Positions 35,947-46,136 of a DNA stretch of 64,000 nt are shown here, one piece after another. A model generated the notes under the pieces. That model had not been told where the DNA came from. It saw only the letters and a program-made list of their open reading frames with translations, and did not search any database. Within the stretch, counting starts at the first letter, position 1. Every line of letters begins with the position of its first letter. The stretch lies in NCBI RefSeq assembly GCF_002149015.1, contig NZ_NGFO01000010.1, positions 1 through 64,000 on the forward strand, in the 5' to 3' direction. The translations under genes and the position numbers were made by a program. This DNA comes from Gordonia lacunae (lineage in GTDB: Bacteria > Actinomycetota > Actinomycetes > Mycobacteriales > Mycobacteriaceae).

Positions 35947-38698
35947 CACCCGCCGCGTCGACCCACCACTCGACCCGGACCTCGCGGTCGGGGTCGTTGC
36001 CGTTGTCGCGCACCGTGACCCACAGTTCGTCGTGCAGCCGGACCTCCGCGTGCGGCACCTCGACACCGCGCAGGACCCCGAAACGCACCACGTCGGGGTG
36101 AGCCCAACTCACCGCATCACCGGGCGCGGACACCGTCGCCGAACACTCCTCGCTCGCGAGCGGCAGGTCCAGCAACATGCCGAGGAGGTCGGCGTCGGTC
36201 GCGGTCACCGTCGGGCCGGCGAGCACGCACTCGTCGTCGGCGAGCACCTGGAGAAGCCACGGGCGGTCGACGACCACCGCACGGTCGGCGGCCTCACCGG
36301 ACAGCGTGCGCACCAGCTCCGGCACCTCGACCTCATCAGGGTCGACGACACGGCGCCGGCATGCGGCGACGACGGCCGCATGCACCGAGACCGCCGCACC
36401 CGCGCTGATCGCCCGGGTCCGGTCGCCGAGCCGGGTCAGCAGCAGCGTCGCGTCGTCGGCGGAGTCGGGTTCCAGCCGGGCGAGGGCGCCACCGAGTTCG
36501 TCCGCATACGGGTGATCGAGGGGGTCGATGATGTTCGCGAGGACGTCATCCGACGGCGATCGGTACTCCCCCAACAGCAGCCCGTCGACCTCGGCGTGGC
36601 GTCGTAACCACCAGGCGGTGTAACCGGCGCGGTCGGCCAGCAGGGGTCTGATCCGTTCGTCGGTGGCCATCATGGTCAGCGCCGCCGGCCAGCTCCGCTC
36701 ATCGATCAGATCGAGATCCCGTACCGCGCTCAGATTTTCCGGGGCGTCGGGGAGGGTTTCCCACCAATCCTCCTCGTCGGGCAGGTCGTGGTCGGGCGCG
36801 ATGGGCAGATCGTCCTCGACGGTGACGAAGCCCCATCCGACGCCGATCCGGCGCAACGGCTCGGCCCCGCACTCGGCGACCATCTCGGCGTCGGCGACAC
36901 CGAACGGATGATCGTCGACCAGGACCCCCAGCAGCGGACTGCCGGGCAGCAGGAGTTCATCGGCCGGACGCAGCTCGCCCTCGGCGTCGGGCAGCGCGAG
37001 CGCCGACAGCCACGACGGCACCGACGCATCCGGATCGGCACGCAGCACGGCGCACACCTCGGCGGCGAGTCCGTCATCGGCGGCCTCGACGTCCACATCC
37101 TCGACGAGGCTGCGCAGGGCCGGGTCCCCGACCGCTTCGGCCACGGTCAGATCCGCGACACCGAGTCGCGTCAGCAGTTCGTGGCGGGCCTCGGGATGCA
37201 CGGTGGGAATCCACCGCATGGGCGTCGAGATCCGGTCGCTGACGAACAGGCCGCGCACCCCGATCGCGGTCCGGCCGTCCGACCGCGGAATGGGCAGGGC
37301 ACCGAGTTCTTCGACCTCGCGCCCGGTCGACACCAGCGGTGCCAGGGCGTCGTACAGGTCGTACCACCACGCCGGGTCGCGTTCGATGCCGACGAGCCGT
37401 TCGGCCAGGTCCGCGAGTCCCAGCTCCGACACACCCAGCCGACCCAGTGCCGGGAGATGCTGAGTCAGTGAGAGATCCGGGTGGAGCAGGTCGCCGAACA
37501 GGTCACCCAGAATGTCTGCGAGCCGATCGGTCAGCCCCACGAGCATCACCGCACGCGGAGGCACCAGGTCGGTGCCGGCCGCGGCCGGAAGCCATGCGGC
37601 GTCACGGAGTTCGCGCCGGACCGCCTCGATCAGGCGCGCATCGTCGGGATTACGTGCCAGATGCAGCTCCGGTATCAGGCGAACTCTGCGCGCCGGTTCG
37701 ACGAGGCGCACCAGATCGACGTAACCCGCTGCCGCATCACCGATCTCGGCACGCGGGTGGAGGTGGCGCCGGTCCGGCGTGAGCGCGAGGTCGGTGATGC
37801 ACCGGCACGGCAGGCTGAGTTCGATGTCGGTGGGAGTGGGTGCACGCAGGACGTCACCGGAAGGCCCGGGGTCACCGTCGGCATCGACGAGCCAGCGCGT
37901 GCCGCCACGGACGACCTCGAGCCACCGCCGTGACGACGGCAGGTCGGTCGACCCGAGGTCACCGATCGTGGACACCGTGGTCAGCACCGACCGCGCGGCG
38001 TCGTCGTCGACGTCCGGACCGGTCGATCGCTCCGCCCACACCTCGACGTCGCCGACGGTGATCCGTGGCAGAGCGGTCAATTCGACGACGAGGTCCGGCG
38101 CCTGCGCGAGCATCGTCTCGAGGAGCGGACCGGGATCCTCGCGGAGGTGCAGCACCACCTCGGTGTCGAAACCCGGTGACGGTTCCCGGTTCGACGGCCA
38201 CACCACGCGGAGGACCGGTACGTCCGCGGCCGCACCGACGGTGATGCCTGCTTCGCGGACCGCGTCCAGCGTTGCGGCCCGGTCGAAGACCACCGATCCG
38301 GTGCGGGAACGTATCTCGACACGATCGGCGACCGTCGCGGTCGCGGTGAAACCGACGCCGAACCGTCCGATCGGCCGGTCCCCCGGCTCATTCGACACCT
38401 TCGCCGAAACCCGTAGCGCGGCAAGCGAACGCACGCCCTCCCCGGTCAGCGGGGCGCCGGTGTTCGCGACGTGCAACTCGGCACCGTCCACCCAGACGGC
38501 GAGATGCCCCGCGATGCCGGCCGCCGACGCGGCGTCGGCGGCGTTCGCGGCCAGTTCGGTCAACAGCCGATCGCGGTATCCGACGGTCACCAGATCCGAC
38601 TCGGCCGCCGCATCCTCGGCAAGCCGGGTGGGCGATGAGGCCCATGCGTCCAGGATCGACGACCGGAGCGCCGCGGTGCCGAACGGGTCGTCGCTCAC
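35906..38698 (-). CDS. sacsin-N-terminal-like GHKL ATP-binding protein
   Basis: A 930-residue soluble protein. The first 170 residues form an HSP90/sacsin-like GHKL ATPase: N-box LLTELAANAADA (Asn binds Mg), DGAELHVANTG (G1 box) and PIGRFGVGFTATATVADRVE (G2 and lid). The remainder has no recognised fold: mixed helices rich in Leu, Asp and Trp, including WWETLPDAPENL and TAWWLRRHAEVDG. Related actinobacterial proteins are annotated only as ATP-binding. GTG 38698 is chosen because it lies 17 bp after DUF3027 and just before the conserved start; longer frames run into that gene. The two genes are probably cotranscribed. Confidence 0.83.
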   Translation of the reverse strand: MSDDPFGTAALRSSILDAWASSPTRLAEDAAAESDLVTVGYRDRLLTELAANAADAASAAGIAGHLAVWVDGAELHVANTGAPLTGEGVRSLAALRVSAKVSNEPGDRPIGRFGVGFTATATVADRVEIRSRTGSVVFDRAATLDAVREAGITVGAAADVPVLRVVWPSNREPSPGFDTEVVLHLREDPGPLLETMLAQAPDLVVELTALPRITVGDVEVWAERSTGPDVDDDAARSVLTTVSTIGDLGSTDLPSSRRWLEVVRGGTRWLVDADGDPGPSGDVLRAPTPTDIELSLPCRCITDLALTPDRRHLHPRAEIGDAAAGYVDLVRLVEPARRVRLIPELHLARNPDDARLIEAVRRELRDAAWLPAAAGTDLVPPRAVMLVGLTDRLADILGDLFGDLLHPDLSLTQHLPALGRLGVSELGLADLAERLVGIERDPAWWYDLYDALAPLVSTGREVEELGALPIPRSDGRTAIGVRGLFVSDRISTPMRWIPTVHPEARHELLTRLGVADLTVAEAVGDPALRSLVEDVDVEAADDGLAAEVCAVLRADPDASVPSWLSALALPDAEGELRPADELLLPGSPLLGVLVDDHPFGVADAEMVAECGAEPLRRIGVGWGFVTVEDDLPIAPDHDLPDEEDWWETLPDAPENLSAVRDLDLIDERSWPAALTMMATDERIRPLLADRAGYTAWWLRRHAEVDGLLLGEYRSPSDDVLANIIDPLDHPYADELGGALARLEPDSADDATLLLTRLGDRTRAISAGAAVSVHAAVVAACRRRVVDPDEVEVPELVRTLSGEAADRAVVVDRPWLLQVLADDECVLAGPTVTATDADLLGMLLDLPLASEECSATVSAPGDAVSWAHPDVVRFGVLRGVEVPHAEVRLHDELWVTVRDNGNDPDREVRVEWWVDAAGVTHLERRRRRSRR

Positions 38699-38714
38699 GG
38701 TCGGGTGCGCCGGA

Positions 38715-39521
38715 TCAGGTTCGCGCCGGTTCCGCGTCCCGGGAGATGGCGACGACCTCGATCGCGCCGTCGTCGTAGGCGTCATAGGCCGGCGAGCCAT
38801 CGCCCTTGGGGCCCTGCACGTCCGAATGCGCTCCGCAGCCGTACTCGGCCGAGACCACGCGTCCGTCGGCGGCGAATTCGTTGGTGCACGCGCCGAACCC
38901 GGCCCGCAGCGCACCGGCGAGAGGAACATAGAACCCGCATGTGCAACAGGAGTACGGCGCGGCCTGGGCCATCTCCGAGCCGGGACCGAAGTCGCCGTCG
39001 TACCAGCGCTGCGCGGCGTCGGCGCGTCCCTCCCGGCTCAGCAGGCGCTTGCGGCCGAGCCCCAGCTCGCCCGCGACCTGACCGATGTCGTCGGGTTCGA
39101 CCGAGTCGGACTCGAAGCGGAACTCGTCGCCGGTGTCGATCTGATTCGGCACCAGACGCGGGTCGTCGGGTTCGGCGGCGAGTAGATCACCCGGCGCGAG
39201 ATCACCGGAGGCGACACGCTCCGCCCACGGCACCCATGGCGGTGCGAGCAACGAACCGTCGCCGGGAAGCAACACGACCTCGCTGAGCGTGATCTCGTCA
39301 CTGCCGGGTGAACCCGCCAGCACGACGCACCACTGCCATCCGCGGTAGCCCGCGAGCTCGGCGTCGAAGTAGTGCGCGGCAGCCCAGTCGCCCTCGGCCA
39401 CACTGCGCCGATGCGCACCTGGCCGCTGCCCTTCGTCGAGCAGCGCGGCACGCGCGATGTCGACGGCTGCCAGGAGCCGTCCACCGTCACCGTGCCGTTC
39501 GTCGTCACCAACCTGAGTCAC
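38715..39521 (-). CDS. DUF3027 protein with cysteine-rich (zinc-binding) motif
   Basis: A 268-residue protein equivalent to Rv0877. The N-terminal region is helical; the middle includes RGWQWCVVLAGSP and LPGDGSLLAPPWVPWAERV. The conserved Cys cluster CCTCGFYVPL, GACTNEF and YGCGAHSD probably binds a zinc ion. GTG 39521 sits 6 nt after CACACT, the same leaderless layout as the methyltransferase gene at 22325. Function unknown; a nucleic-acid or regulatory role is speculation. Confidence 0.82.
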   Translation of the reverse strand: MTQVGDDERHGDGGRLLAAVDIARAALLDEGQRPGAHRRSVAEGDWAAAHYFDAELAGYRGWQWCVVLAGSPGSDEITLSEVVLLPGDGSLLAPPWVPWAERVASGDLAPGDLLAAEPDDPRLVPNQIDTGDEFRFESDSVEPDDIGQVAGELGLGRKRLLSREGRADAAQRWYDGDFGPGSEMAQAAPYSCCTCGFYVPLAGALRAGFGACTNEFAADGRVVSAEYGCGAHSDVQGPKGDGSPAYDAYDDGAIEVVAISRDAEPART

Positions 39522-39608
39522 CGCTCCAGTGTGCAATATCGCCGACGTGTGCCACACAACCGACCCGCTTCAAGCGACCACGGCTGGAGATGAGGAACAA
39601 TCGTCAGC

Positions 39609-41612
39609 GTGATCCCACGGAGTTCCCGACACGACGAGGGGCGCGGGGCCCCCAGGGGTCCCGCGAACCAGCATCCCCATCAGCCGCCACCAGACGGGGC
39701 GGCACGACGCGCCGCGCAACACCCCGGTTCGACCAATTATCCGGCCGACGAGACACGACAGATGCGCACCCGCCGGCCGGCACCCGGGTGGGGAGAGCCG
39801 GCGGCCGGGCCGGGCCCCGGCCGCAACGCCTACCTCCCGCCGCCCACCCACAATCCGCATCTCCCGCCGCTCGATGATCGCGGCCGGCCGTCGGAGGACC
39901 AGACCCGGGCGATGCCGACCGAACACGGGCCCCAGAACGGTGGCGGCCGGACGCCGAAGAAGCTGACCGTGATGCGGGTCGCGGCGATGCGGAGCCGCGA
40001 GCTGACCGGCAAGGGACTCGGCAAGATCCATCAGGCGGCCACTGCCGACGGCGCCGACCAGTCGGGCCTCACCGCGCTGACGCTGCCGGTGGTCGCGAAC
40101 TTCGCCGCCGACGCCGCGATGGCCGTCGCGCTCGCCAACACGCTGTTCTTCGCCGCCGCCACGGGCGAGTCGAAGACCAACGTCGCCCTGTATCTGGCGC
40201 TGACGATCGCGCCCTTCGCGCTGATCGCGCCCCTGATCGGCCCTCTGCTCGACCGGTTGCAACGTGGTCGCCGGATCGCGATGGCCACGACCTTCGGCCT
40301 GCGCGTCGTCCTGGCCCTGCTCATCATGGCCAACGTCCAGTGGAACGAGGTGACGCAGCAGCTGGAGTACGACCCGTGGGTCCTCTATCCCTGCGCGCTC
40401 GGTCTGCTGGTGCTGTCGAAATCCTTCGGCGTCCTCAAGTCGGCCGTCACGCCGCGTGTGGTGCCGCCGACCATCGACCTGCCGCGGGTCAACTCCCGGT
40501 TGACGACCTTCGGTCTGATCGGGGGCACGATCGTGGGTGGCGCGGTCGCCGCCGCCATCGAGTTCCTGCTCGGCCAGGTGCTCCCGTTGCATCTGCCGGG
40601 TGCCATGGTGTGGCTGGCCGTGGTTGCCGGCGCCGGCGCCTATCTGTGCATGCGCATCCCATCGTGGGTCGAGTCCACCGAAGGCGAGATCCCGACGACC
40701 CTGACCTACCACGGCGAACCCGCGCGGTCGGCGCCCGGCGACCCCGATCAGCCGACGAGCGCCCGGGACGGCGCCAAGATGATCGCGGCCAAGATGCGCC
40801 AGCCGCTCGGACGCAAGGTCGTCGCAGGGCTGTGGGGCAACGGCACGATCCGCATCCTCACGGGGTTCCTGACACTGTTCGTGGCGTTCTACGCCAAGGC
40901 CCAGCAGGGCGACGCGTCGGACTGGACCCAGCTCCTGCTCCTCGGCGCGGTCGGTGCCGCCGCCGGCGTCGGCAACATGATCGGCAACGGCGTCGGCACC
41001 CGCCTCGAGCTGAAGAACCCGCCGAACATCGTCGTCGGCGCGACCGCCGCCTGCTTCGTCGTCGCAGTCCTGGCCGCCATCTTCGGCAACATCGCCGCGG
41101 CCGCGGTCGCCGCCCTGGTCGCCTCCGGGACGAGCGCGATCGGCAAGGTGTGCCTCGACTCGTCGATCCAGGACGACCTGCCCGACGAGTCCCGCGCTTC
41201 GGCGTTCGGCCGGTCGGAGACCGTACTGCAGTTGTCGTGGGTCTTCGGCGCCTCGCTCGGGGTCCTGTTGCCGCCGACCCTGTGGATCGGCTTCACCGTC
41301 GTGTCCGTGCTGCTCGGCCTCGGCTTGCTGCAGACCGTGATGACCACCCGCGGCAAGTCGCTGGTCCCCGGTCTGGGCGGCCGTCGCCCCGACCACGCCG
41401 CGCCGACCGTCGCCTTCCGTGCCGCAGGTGCGCGATCGGACATCCGGACCGGCCCGGCCGACGCCGACACCAAGCCGCACACCCAGCGGCCCTCGACCGC
41501 CCGCATGCCCACCCGGACACCGTCGACCGCCCCCTTCGAGAATCGGGGTGAGCGCCCGTACAGCCCCGGCGACCATCCGCCGCACAACCAGACAGGACAA
41601 CGCCGTCAGTGA
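39609..41612 (+). CDS. MFS transporter with long disordered N- and C-terminal tails
   Basis: A 667-residue protein. Residues 1-120 are Pro/Arg/Gly-rich and probably cytoplasmic and disordered; 150-590 hold about 12 transmembrane helices (NTLFFAAATGES, IGPLLDRLQRGRRIAMATT, SVLLGLGLLQTVMTTRGKS); the last 75 are Pro/Thr/Arg-rich. Related to Rv0876c by order. Substrate unknown. GTG 39609 is the furthest supported start but its ribosome-binding site is weak, so the true start could be internal. It overlaps the DUF2771 gene by 4 bp. Confidence 0.8.
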   Translation: MIPRSSRHDEGRGAPRGPANQHPHQPPPDGAARRAAQHPGSTNYPADETRQMRTRRPAPGWGEPAAGPGPGRNAYLPPPTHNPHLPPLDDRGRPSEDQTRAMPTEHGPQNGGGRTPKKLTVMRVAAMRSRELTGKGLGKIHQAATADGADQSGLTALTLPVVANFAADAAMAVALANTLFFAAATGESKTNVALYLALTIAPFALIAPLIGPLLDRLQRGRRIAMATTFGLRVVLALLIMANVQWNEVTQQLEYDPWVLYPCALGLLVLSKSFGVLKSAVTPRVVPPTIDLPRVNSRLTTFGLIGGTIVGGAVAAAIEFLLGQVLPLHLPGAMVWLAVVAGAGAYLCMRIPSWVESTEGEIPTTLTYHGEPARSAPGDPDQPTSARDGAKMIAAKMRQPLGRKVVAGLWGNGTIRILTGFLTLFVAFYAKAQQGDASDWTQLLLLGAVGAAAGVGNMIGNGVGTRLELKNPPNIVVGATAACFVVAVLAAIFGNIAAAAVAALVASGTSAIGKVCLDSSIQDDLPDESRASAFGRSETVLQLSWVFGASLGVLLPPTLWIGFTVVSVLLGLGLLQTVMTTRGKSLVPGLGGRRPDHAAPTVAFRAAGARSDIRTGPADADTKPHTQRPSTARMPTRTPSTAPFENRGERPYSPGDHPPHNQTGQRRQ

Positions 41613-42121
41613 TCAGCAGTGGTGAGAAGAAGGCTCTGTCGATCATCGCGATCGTCGTCGTGCTGTTCGTGGCGGTGGTGGGCACGTCGGTGTTCCTGCT
41701 GACCCGCAACGCGAGTTCCGACGACCAGCCCTACCTGCACGTCGCGGTCGGCGACGAACTGCACACGGTCGATCCGCGCTGGTGGTGCGATCTGATGCTG
41801 ACCGCATGCGATCCCGAGATCACCGCGCCGCGCGAGACCCCGTCGGTCCCGGTGCCGGTGGGGTCGACGGTCATGCTGACCGTCTCGAGTGAGATCGCCC
41901 AGGGCCCGTGGAACCTCGCCGCCGTCTACCAGACGCCGCGTGGGCTCGTCGAAGACGAGCAACCGCAGGGCTCGGACAGCACGTACACGCTGACGCTGAG
42001 GTCGGTGCCGGATCGGGTGCTGATCGGATTCACCGTCATCTCCGCGTCCGCGCGGCTCTCACCCGCCGACGAGGTCCTGCCCCGCGGCGAACTCGCGGTG
42101 CAGACCGCGCCGGACGCCTAG
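41609..42121 (+). CDS. DUF2771 membrane-anchored protein
   Basis: A 170-residue protein with a single N-terminal transmembrane helix at about 8-31 and an extracellular beta-rich domain with two cysteines (WWCDLMLTACDPE) likely in a disulfide. GTG start overlaps the MFS stop (GTGA). Corresponds to Rv0875c; the pairing with the MFS gene is conserved, so it may be its accessory subunit. Function unknown. Confidence 0.78.
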   Translation: MISSGEKKALSIIAIVVVLFVAVVGTSVFLLTRNASSDDQPYLHVAVGDELHTVDPRWWCDLMLTACDPEITAPRETPSVPVPVGSTVMLTVSSEIAQGPWNLAAVYQTPRGLVEDEQPQGSDSTYTLTLRSVPDRVLIGFTVISASARLSPADEVLPRGELAVQTAPDA

Positions 42122-42125
42122 GCGG

Positions 42126-42539
42126 TCAGGAGTCGAGCTCCCGCGCGACGGCACGCACGACCTCGGAGATCCGCTGCGCGGTCTTGCGGTCGGGATAGCG
42201 GCCCTTGCGCAGATCCGGCTGGACCTTGCCTTCCAGAAGGGTGATGAGGTCGGCGACCATGCCGTGCAGCTCGTCGGGCGTGTGCCGCTTGACGTCCTTG
42301 CGGGCGGCCTCGCGCACGTTCTTGGAGACGCTGGGGGCGGGCTCGAGCACCTTCACGCTCAACGCCTGCGGTCCGCGACGACCGGCGGCCATGCCGAACT
42401 CGACGCGCTGCCCGGGCTTGAGCGCCTCGACTCCGTCGGGCAACGCTGCCGAACGGACGTAGACGTCCTCACCGCTCTCCTGGGAGAGAAAGCCGAAGCC
42501 CTTGTCCGCGTCGTACCACTTCACCTTGCCGGTCGGCAC
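42126..42539 (-). CDS. cold-shock-domain protein (CspB-like) with C-terminal extension
   Basis: A 137-residue protein. Residues 1-68 are an OB-fold cold-shock domain: [17 protein letters not shown] (RNP1) and [14 protein letters not shown] (RNP2). A second part of about 65 residues ([23 protein letters not shown]) is helical and specific to the mycobacterial Rv0871 type. GTG 42539 gives the expected start PTGKVKW and has GAGGGTGA upstream; in-frame ATG 42554 and GTG 42548 are less likely. It would bind single-stranded nucleic acid. Confidence 0.9.
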   Translation of the reverse strand: MPTGKVKWYDADKGFGFLSQESGEDVYVRSAALPDGVEALKPGQRVEFGMAAGRRGPQALSVKVLEPAPSVSKNVREAARKDVKRHTPDELHGMVADLITLLEGKVQPDLRKGRYPDRKTAQRISEVVRAVARELDS

Positions 42540-42766
42540 TGTGCTCACCCTCATCTGTTCTAGAACTGTCGAAAACGACCTGTCACGACAAAAGACGCCG
42601 TCACCCATCTCGGCGGTCCGGACGGCGATGCCGTGCGGGCCCAGACGGATGCAAGGCGCCTGCATCGACCATCGTAACCAACGGCCCACCCCGAGGTCAC
42701 ACCATTACCCGGCGGCCGGGCATCGCGCAGCGTCGGACCGTCCGGCATTGCACTACCGTGGCAGGT

Positions 42767-42976
42767 ATGCAGAAGACGTCGTCCCCGCGATTGCTGCAGG
42801 CGGCCGGGATTGTGTTCGGAATCGGAATTCTGGCGATCGTGGCGTTGTTCCTCACTCCGTTGGTCACCGACGGCGACACCGCACCGACCGCCGTCTACCT
42901 GCTGACCATGTGCGCACCGCTGGGTTTCGTCCTGGGCCTGGTGTACGCACTCCGTGCTGGACGCCGAGCCAGGTGA
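42767..42976 (+). CDS. small two-helix membrane protein
   Basis: A 69-residue protein with hydrophobic segments at about 12-32 and 42-63 and a basic tail (RAGRRAR). TACCGT ends 7 nt before the ATG, so a leaderless start is likely. Its stop overlaps an alternative GTG start of the flavin reductase gene, so the two are coupled. No recognised family; small membrane proteins occupy this slot in relatives. Confidence 0.65.
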   Translation: MQKTSSPRLLQAAGIVFGIGILAIVALFLTPLVTDGDTAPTAVYLLTMCAPLGFVLGLVYALRAGRRAR

Positions 42977-42981
42977 GGACC

Positions 42982-43527
42982 GTGACCACGACCATCGACA
43001 CCACCCCCGACCTCTCCCCCGTCTCCGACGGGCGGGCGCTGCGTGACGCCTACAGCTGCTTCCCGTCCGGCGTCGTGGCGGTGTGTTGCGAACAGCCCGA
43101 CGGGGATTCCACCACCCTGATCGGAATGGCGGCGAGTTCGTTCACCACCGTCTCCCTCGACCCGCCGCTCGTCTCGGTCTGCGTCCAGAACACCTCGACG
43201 ACCTGGCCGCGGATCCGCACCGCACCGGCGATCGGGGTCAGCGTGTTCGCCGGCGACCAGATCGAGCTGTGCAAGCAGCTCGCCGGATCGTCGGAGCATC
43301 GCTTCGACGGCATCACGCCGCTGAGCACCGATCGGGGTGCGGTCTTCGTACCCGACGCCGCGGCGCACCTGTCGTGCACGATCCACAACGAGATCCAGGC
43401 CGGCGACCACACCGTCGTGCTGCTCGAGATCGAGTCGCTGCGCGCCGATCCCGACGTCGAACCCCTGGTCTTCCACGCCAGCACCTTCCGCGCCCTCGAG
43501 GCACGCAAGGACCCCACTCGAAAGTGA
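42982..43527 (+). CDS. flavin reductase-domain (FMN-binding split barrel) protein
   Basis: A 181-residue protein of the HpaC/flavin-reductase-like family that reduces FMN or FAD with NAD(P)H, or binds flavin as a cofactor. Family marks are FPSGVVAVCCEQPDG, GMAASSFTTVSLDPPLVSVCVQ, the FAGDQIELCKQLAG helix and GDHTVVLLEIESLRAD. Two starts are possible, GTG 42973 and GTG 42982; the second has GAGGA at better distance. No monooxygenase partner is adjacent. Confidence 0.88.
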   Translation: MTTTIDTTPDLSPVSDGRALRDAYSCFPSGVVAVCCEQPDGDSTTLIGMAASSFTTVSLDPPLVSVCVQNTSTTWPRIRTAPAIGVSVFAGDQIELCKQLAGSSEHRFDGITPLSTDRGAVFVPDAAAHLSCTIHNEIQAGDHTVVLLEIESLRADPDVEPLVFHASTFRALEARKDPTRK

Positions 43528-43557
43528 GTCTCCCCGCAGCATGACCCCGGCGATCAC

Positions 43558-44646
43558 ATGAGCACGGTCGGCCTCGGACTGCCTCTGCCCCGCCCTCCGC
43601 GGGAGGCAGCGGCATCCGACGTGCCGTCCGAGGGTTCGCTGCGCGACACGTTCGGCCGTGTGGCGAAGGATCTCCGGGTCTCGGTCACCGACCGCTGCAA
43701 TCTGCGTTGCTCGTACTGCATGCCGGCCGAGGGGCTCGACTGGATGCCCACCGACCAGGTGCTGTCCACGGACGAACTGATCCGGGTCCTGACGGTCGCA
43801 GTCCGCGACCTGGGTATCGAACGCATCCGGTTCACCGGCGGGGAACCGCTGCTGCGCCGCGACCTCGAGGACATCATCGGGGCCGTCGCCGGGCTCCCGC
43901 AGGCCCCCGAGATCGCGATGACAACGAACGGCCTCGGACTGCCCCGGCGGGTCGACGGCCTGGTCGACGCCGGACTCGACCGCATCAACGTCTCGCTGGA
44001 CACCGTCGACCCGGCCCGCTTCGCCGAGATCACACGCCGGGACCGTCTGACCGACGTGCTCGACGGCCTGGCGGCGGCGCGGCGCGCCGGACTGGACCCG
44101 GTCAAGGTCAACGCCGTGGTGCCGGACCGCGCGGACCTCGCGGGAGTTCCCGATCTACTCGCCTACTGCCTCGACCACGGTTACGAGCTGCGGATCATCG
44201 AGCAGATGCCGCTCGACGCCGACCACGCGTGGCAGCGCGCGCAGATGGTCACGGCCCAGGAGATCCTCGCGACACTGCGGACGCGCTTCACCCTGTTGCC
44301 CGACCCCGCGCCGCGCGGCAGCGCCCCGGCCGCCACATGGCTCGTGGACGGCCACCGCGGGCCGCACGGGCCCGCGCGCGTCGGAGTCATCGCCTCGGTC
44401 ACCCAGCCGTTCTGCGGGGACTGCGACCGCACCCGCCTCACCGCCGACGGGTCACTGCGCAACTGTCTGTTCGCGACGTCGGAGACCGACATCCGGACCG
44501 CACTGCGCACCCTGCCCGACGACGAGATCGACGCGGCCCTGGCGCACCTGTGGCGCGCGAGCATGTGGGCGAAGGCACCCGGCCACGAGGTGAACGTGGC
44601 GGGCTTCCGGCAACCGGATCGGCCGATGTCGGCGATCGGCGGCTAG
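43558..44646 (+). CDS. moaA: GTP 3',8-cyclase MoaA
   Basis: Radical-SAM enzyme that converts GTP to 3',8-cyclo-GTP, the first molybdopterin step. At 362 aa, Cys47, Cys51 and Cys54 (CNLRCSYC) bind the SAM cluster. The GTP-binding cluster is in the C-terminal part with CGDCDRTRLTADG and NCLF. The GTP-linked R residues RTRL and the C-terminal GG (SAIGG) required for activity are present. ATG 43558 precedes a nonconserved 35-residue leader. moaD follows after 11 bp; moaE, mog and moaC are on the opposite strand beyond rpf. Confidence 0.95.
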   Translation: MSTVGLGLPLPRPPREAAASDVPSEGSLRDTFGRVAKDLRVSVTDRCNLRCSYCMPAEGLDWMPTDQVLSTDELIRVLTVAVRDLGIERIRFTGGEPLLRRDLEDIIGAVAGLPQAPEIAMTTNGLGLPRRVDGLVDAGLDRINVSLDTVDPARFAEITRRDRLTDVLDGLAAARRAGLDPVKVNAVVPDRADLAGVPDLLAYCLDHGYELRIIEQMPLDADHAWQRAQMVTAQEILATLRTRFTLLPDPAPRGSAPAATWLVDGHRGPHGPARVGVIASVTQPFCGDCDRTRLTADGSLRNCLFATSETDIRTALRTLPDDEIDAALAHLWRASMWAKAPGHEVNVAGFRQPDRPMSAIGG

Positions 44647-44657
44647 GCTCGCGTCCG

Positions 44658-44906
44658 ATGCAGCTCACAGTCCGATTCTTCGCGGCCGCGCGCGCCGCGG
44701 CCGGCGCCGAGGAGACGGTTGTCGACATCGACCCGTCGACCACTCTCCGTGTCCTGGAAGAGACCCTCGCCGCCGGAAACCCCTCCCTCGCCACGGTTCT
44801 CGAACGCTGCTCGTATCTGCGCGACGAGATCGCGTTCTCCGATCGGACGCGTGCGCTCGGCACCTGCACGACACTCGACGTCCTCCCCCCGTTCGCCGGT
44901 GGCTGA
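44658..44906 (+). CDS. moaD: molybdopterin synthase small subunit MoaD
   Basis: An 82-residue ubiquitin-like sulfur carrier ending in the essential Gly-Gly (PPFAGG), to be thiocarboxylated and used by MoaE. The beta-grasp start is MQLTVRFFAAARAAAG. A TAGGCT -10 hexamer (44644-44649) overlaps the stop codon of moaA, so moaD may have its own leaderless promoter as well as readthrough. The gene ends 15 bp before a CRP-like box that serves rpf. Confidence 0.93.
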   Translation: MQLTVRFFAAARAAAGAEETVVDIDPSTTLRVLEETLAAGNPSLATVLERCSYLRDEIAFSDRTRALGTCTTLDVLPPFAGG

Positions 44907-44920
44907 CGCCACAACTCTCT

Positions 44921-44936
44921 TGTGACCTTAGTCACA
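44921..44936 (+). promoter_or_regulatory. CRP/GlxR-type binding site upstream of rpf
   Basis: TGTGACCTTAGTCACA is a perfect dyad and a full match to the TGTGA-N6-TCACA consensus. It lies about 430 bp before the rpf start. In M. tuberculosis, the CRP-like Rv3676 is known to control rpfA, so cAMP control here is a direct inference from the site. Confidence 0.8.
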
Positions 44937-45169
44937 TCACGGCCCGGTAACAGGATGGGCACGGGACGGCCACTAACCCGTTGAACTGGGATGACGGCCG
45001 AAGTGGGTCGGAAGACCCGGATCCGGGCCGAAAATCGCTTGCGTTCAAGCAGGTGATTCAGTCCAACGAACGACGTACTGTACGAAGCGTCCTCCTCGGA
45101 GGTCACGACACAGCAACCAAGACATAACGTCCCACCGGCCGCGCCGAGCCTCGTTCCGCCGGTGGGAAC

Positions 45170-45974
<805 letters not shown>

Positions 45975-46007
45975 TCGCCGCTCGACGCCTGATCTGGGAC
46001 CCAGACG

Positions 46008-46047
46008 AAGGGCCCCGCACGATGAATCATCCGTGCGGGGCCCTTTT
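46008..46047 (+). terminator. strong intrinsic terminator after rpf
   Basis: A perfect 14-bp stem (46008-46021 with 46032-46045, AAGGGCCCCGCACG and complement) and a 10-nt loop, followed by TTTTCC. It begins 34 bp after the rpf stop and is the cleanest terminator in the window. Confidence 0.93.
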
Positions 46048-46077
46048 CCAATGGTCGGGCGTTGGACCGTCCAGATC

Positions 46078-46118
46078 CGTATGACGTTGTGCCCGGATTC
46101 CGGGCGCACCGTCATACG
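46078..46118. terminator. second, imperfect inverted repeat between convergent rpf and moaE
   Basis: CGTATGACGTTGTGCCCGGA (46078-46097) pairs with 46099-46118 at 18 of 20 positions around a 1-nt loop. It lies 19 bp beyond the moaE stop, so it probably terminates the minus-strand moaC-mog-moaE transcript. Confidence 0.65.
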
Positions 46119-46136
46119 AGTTTGAAAAGGCGTCAG

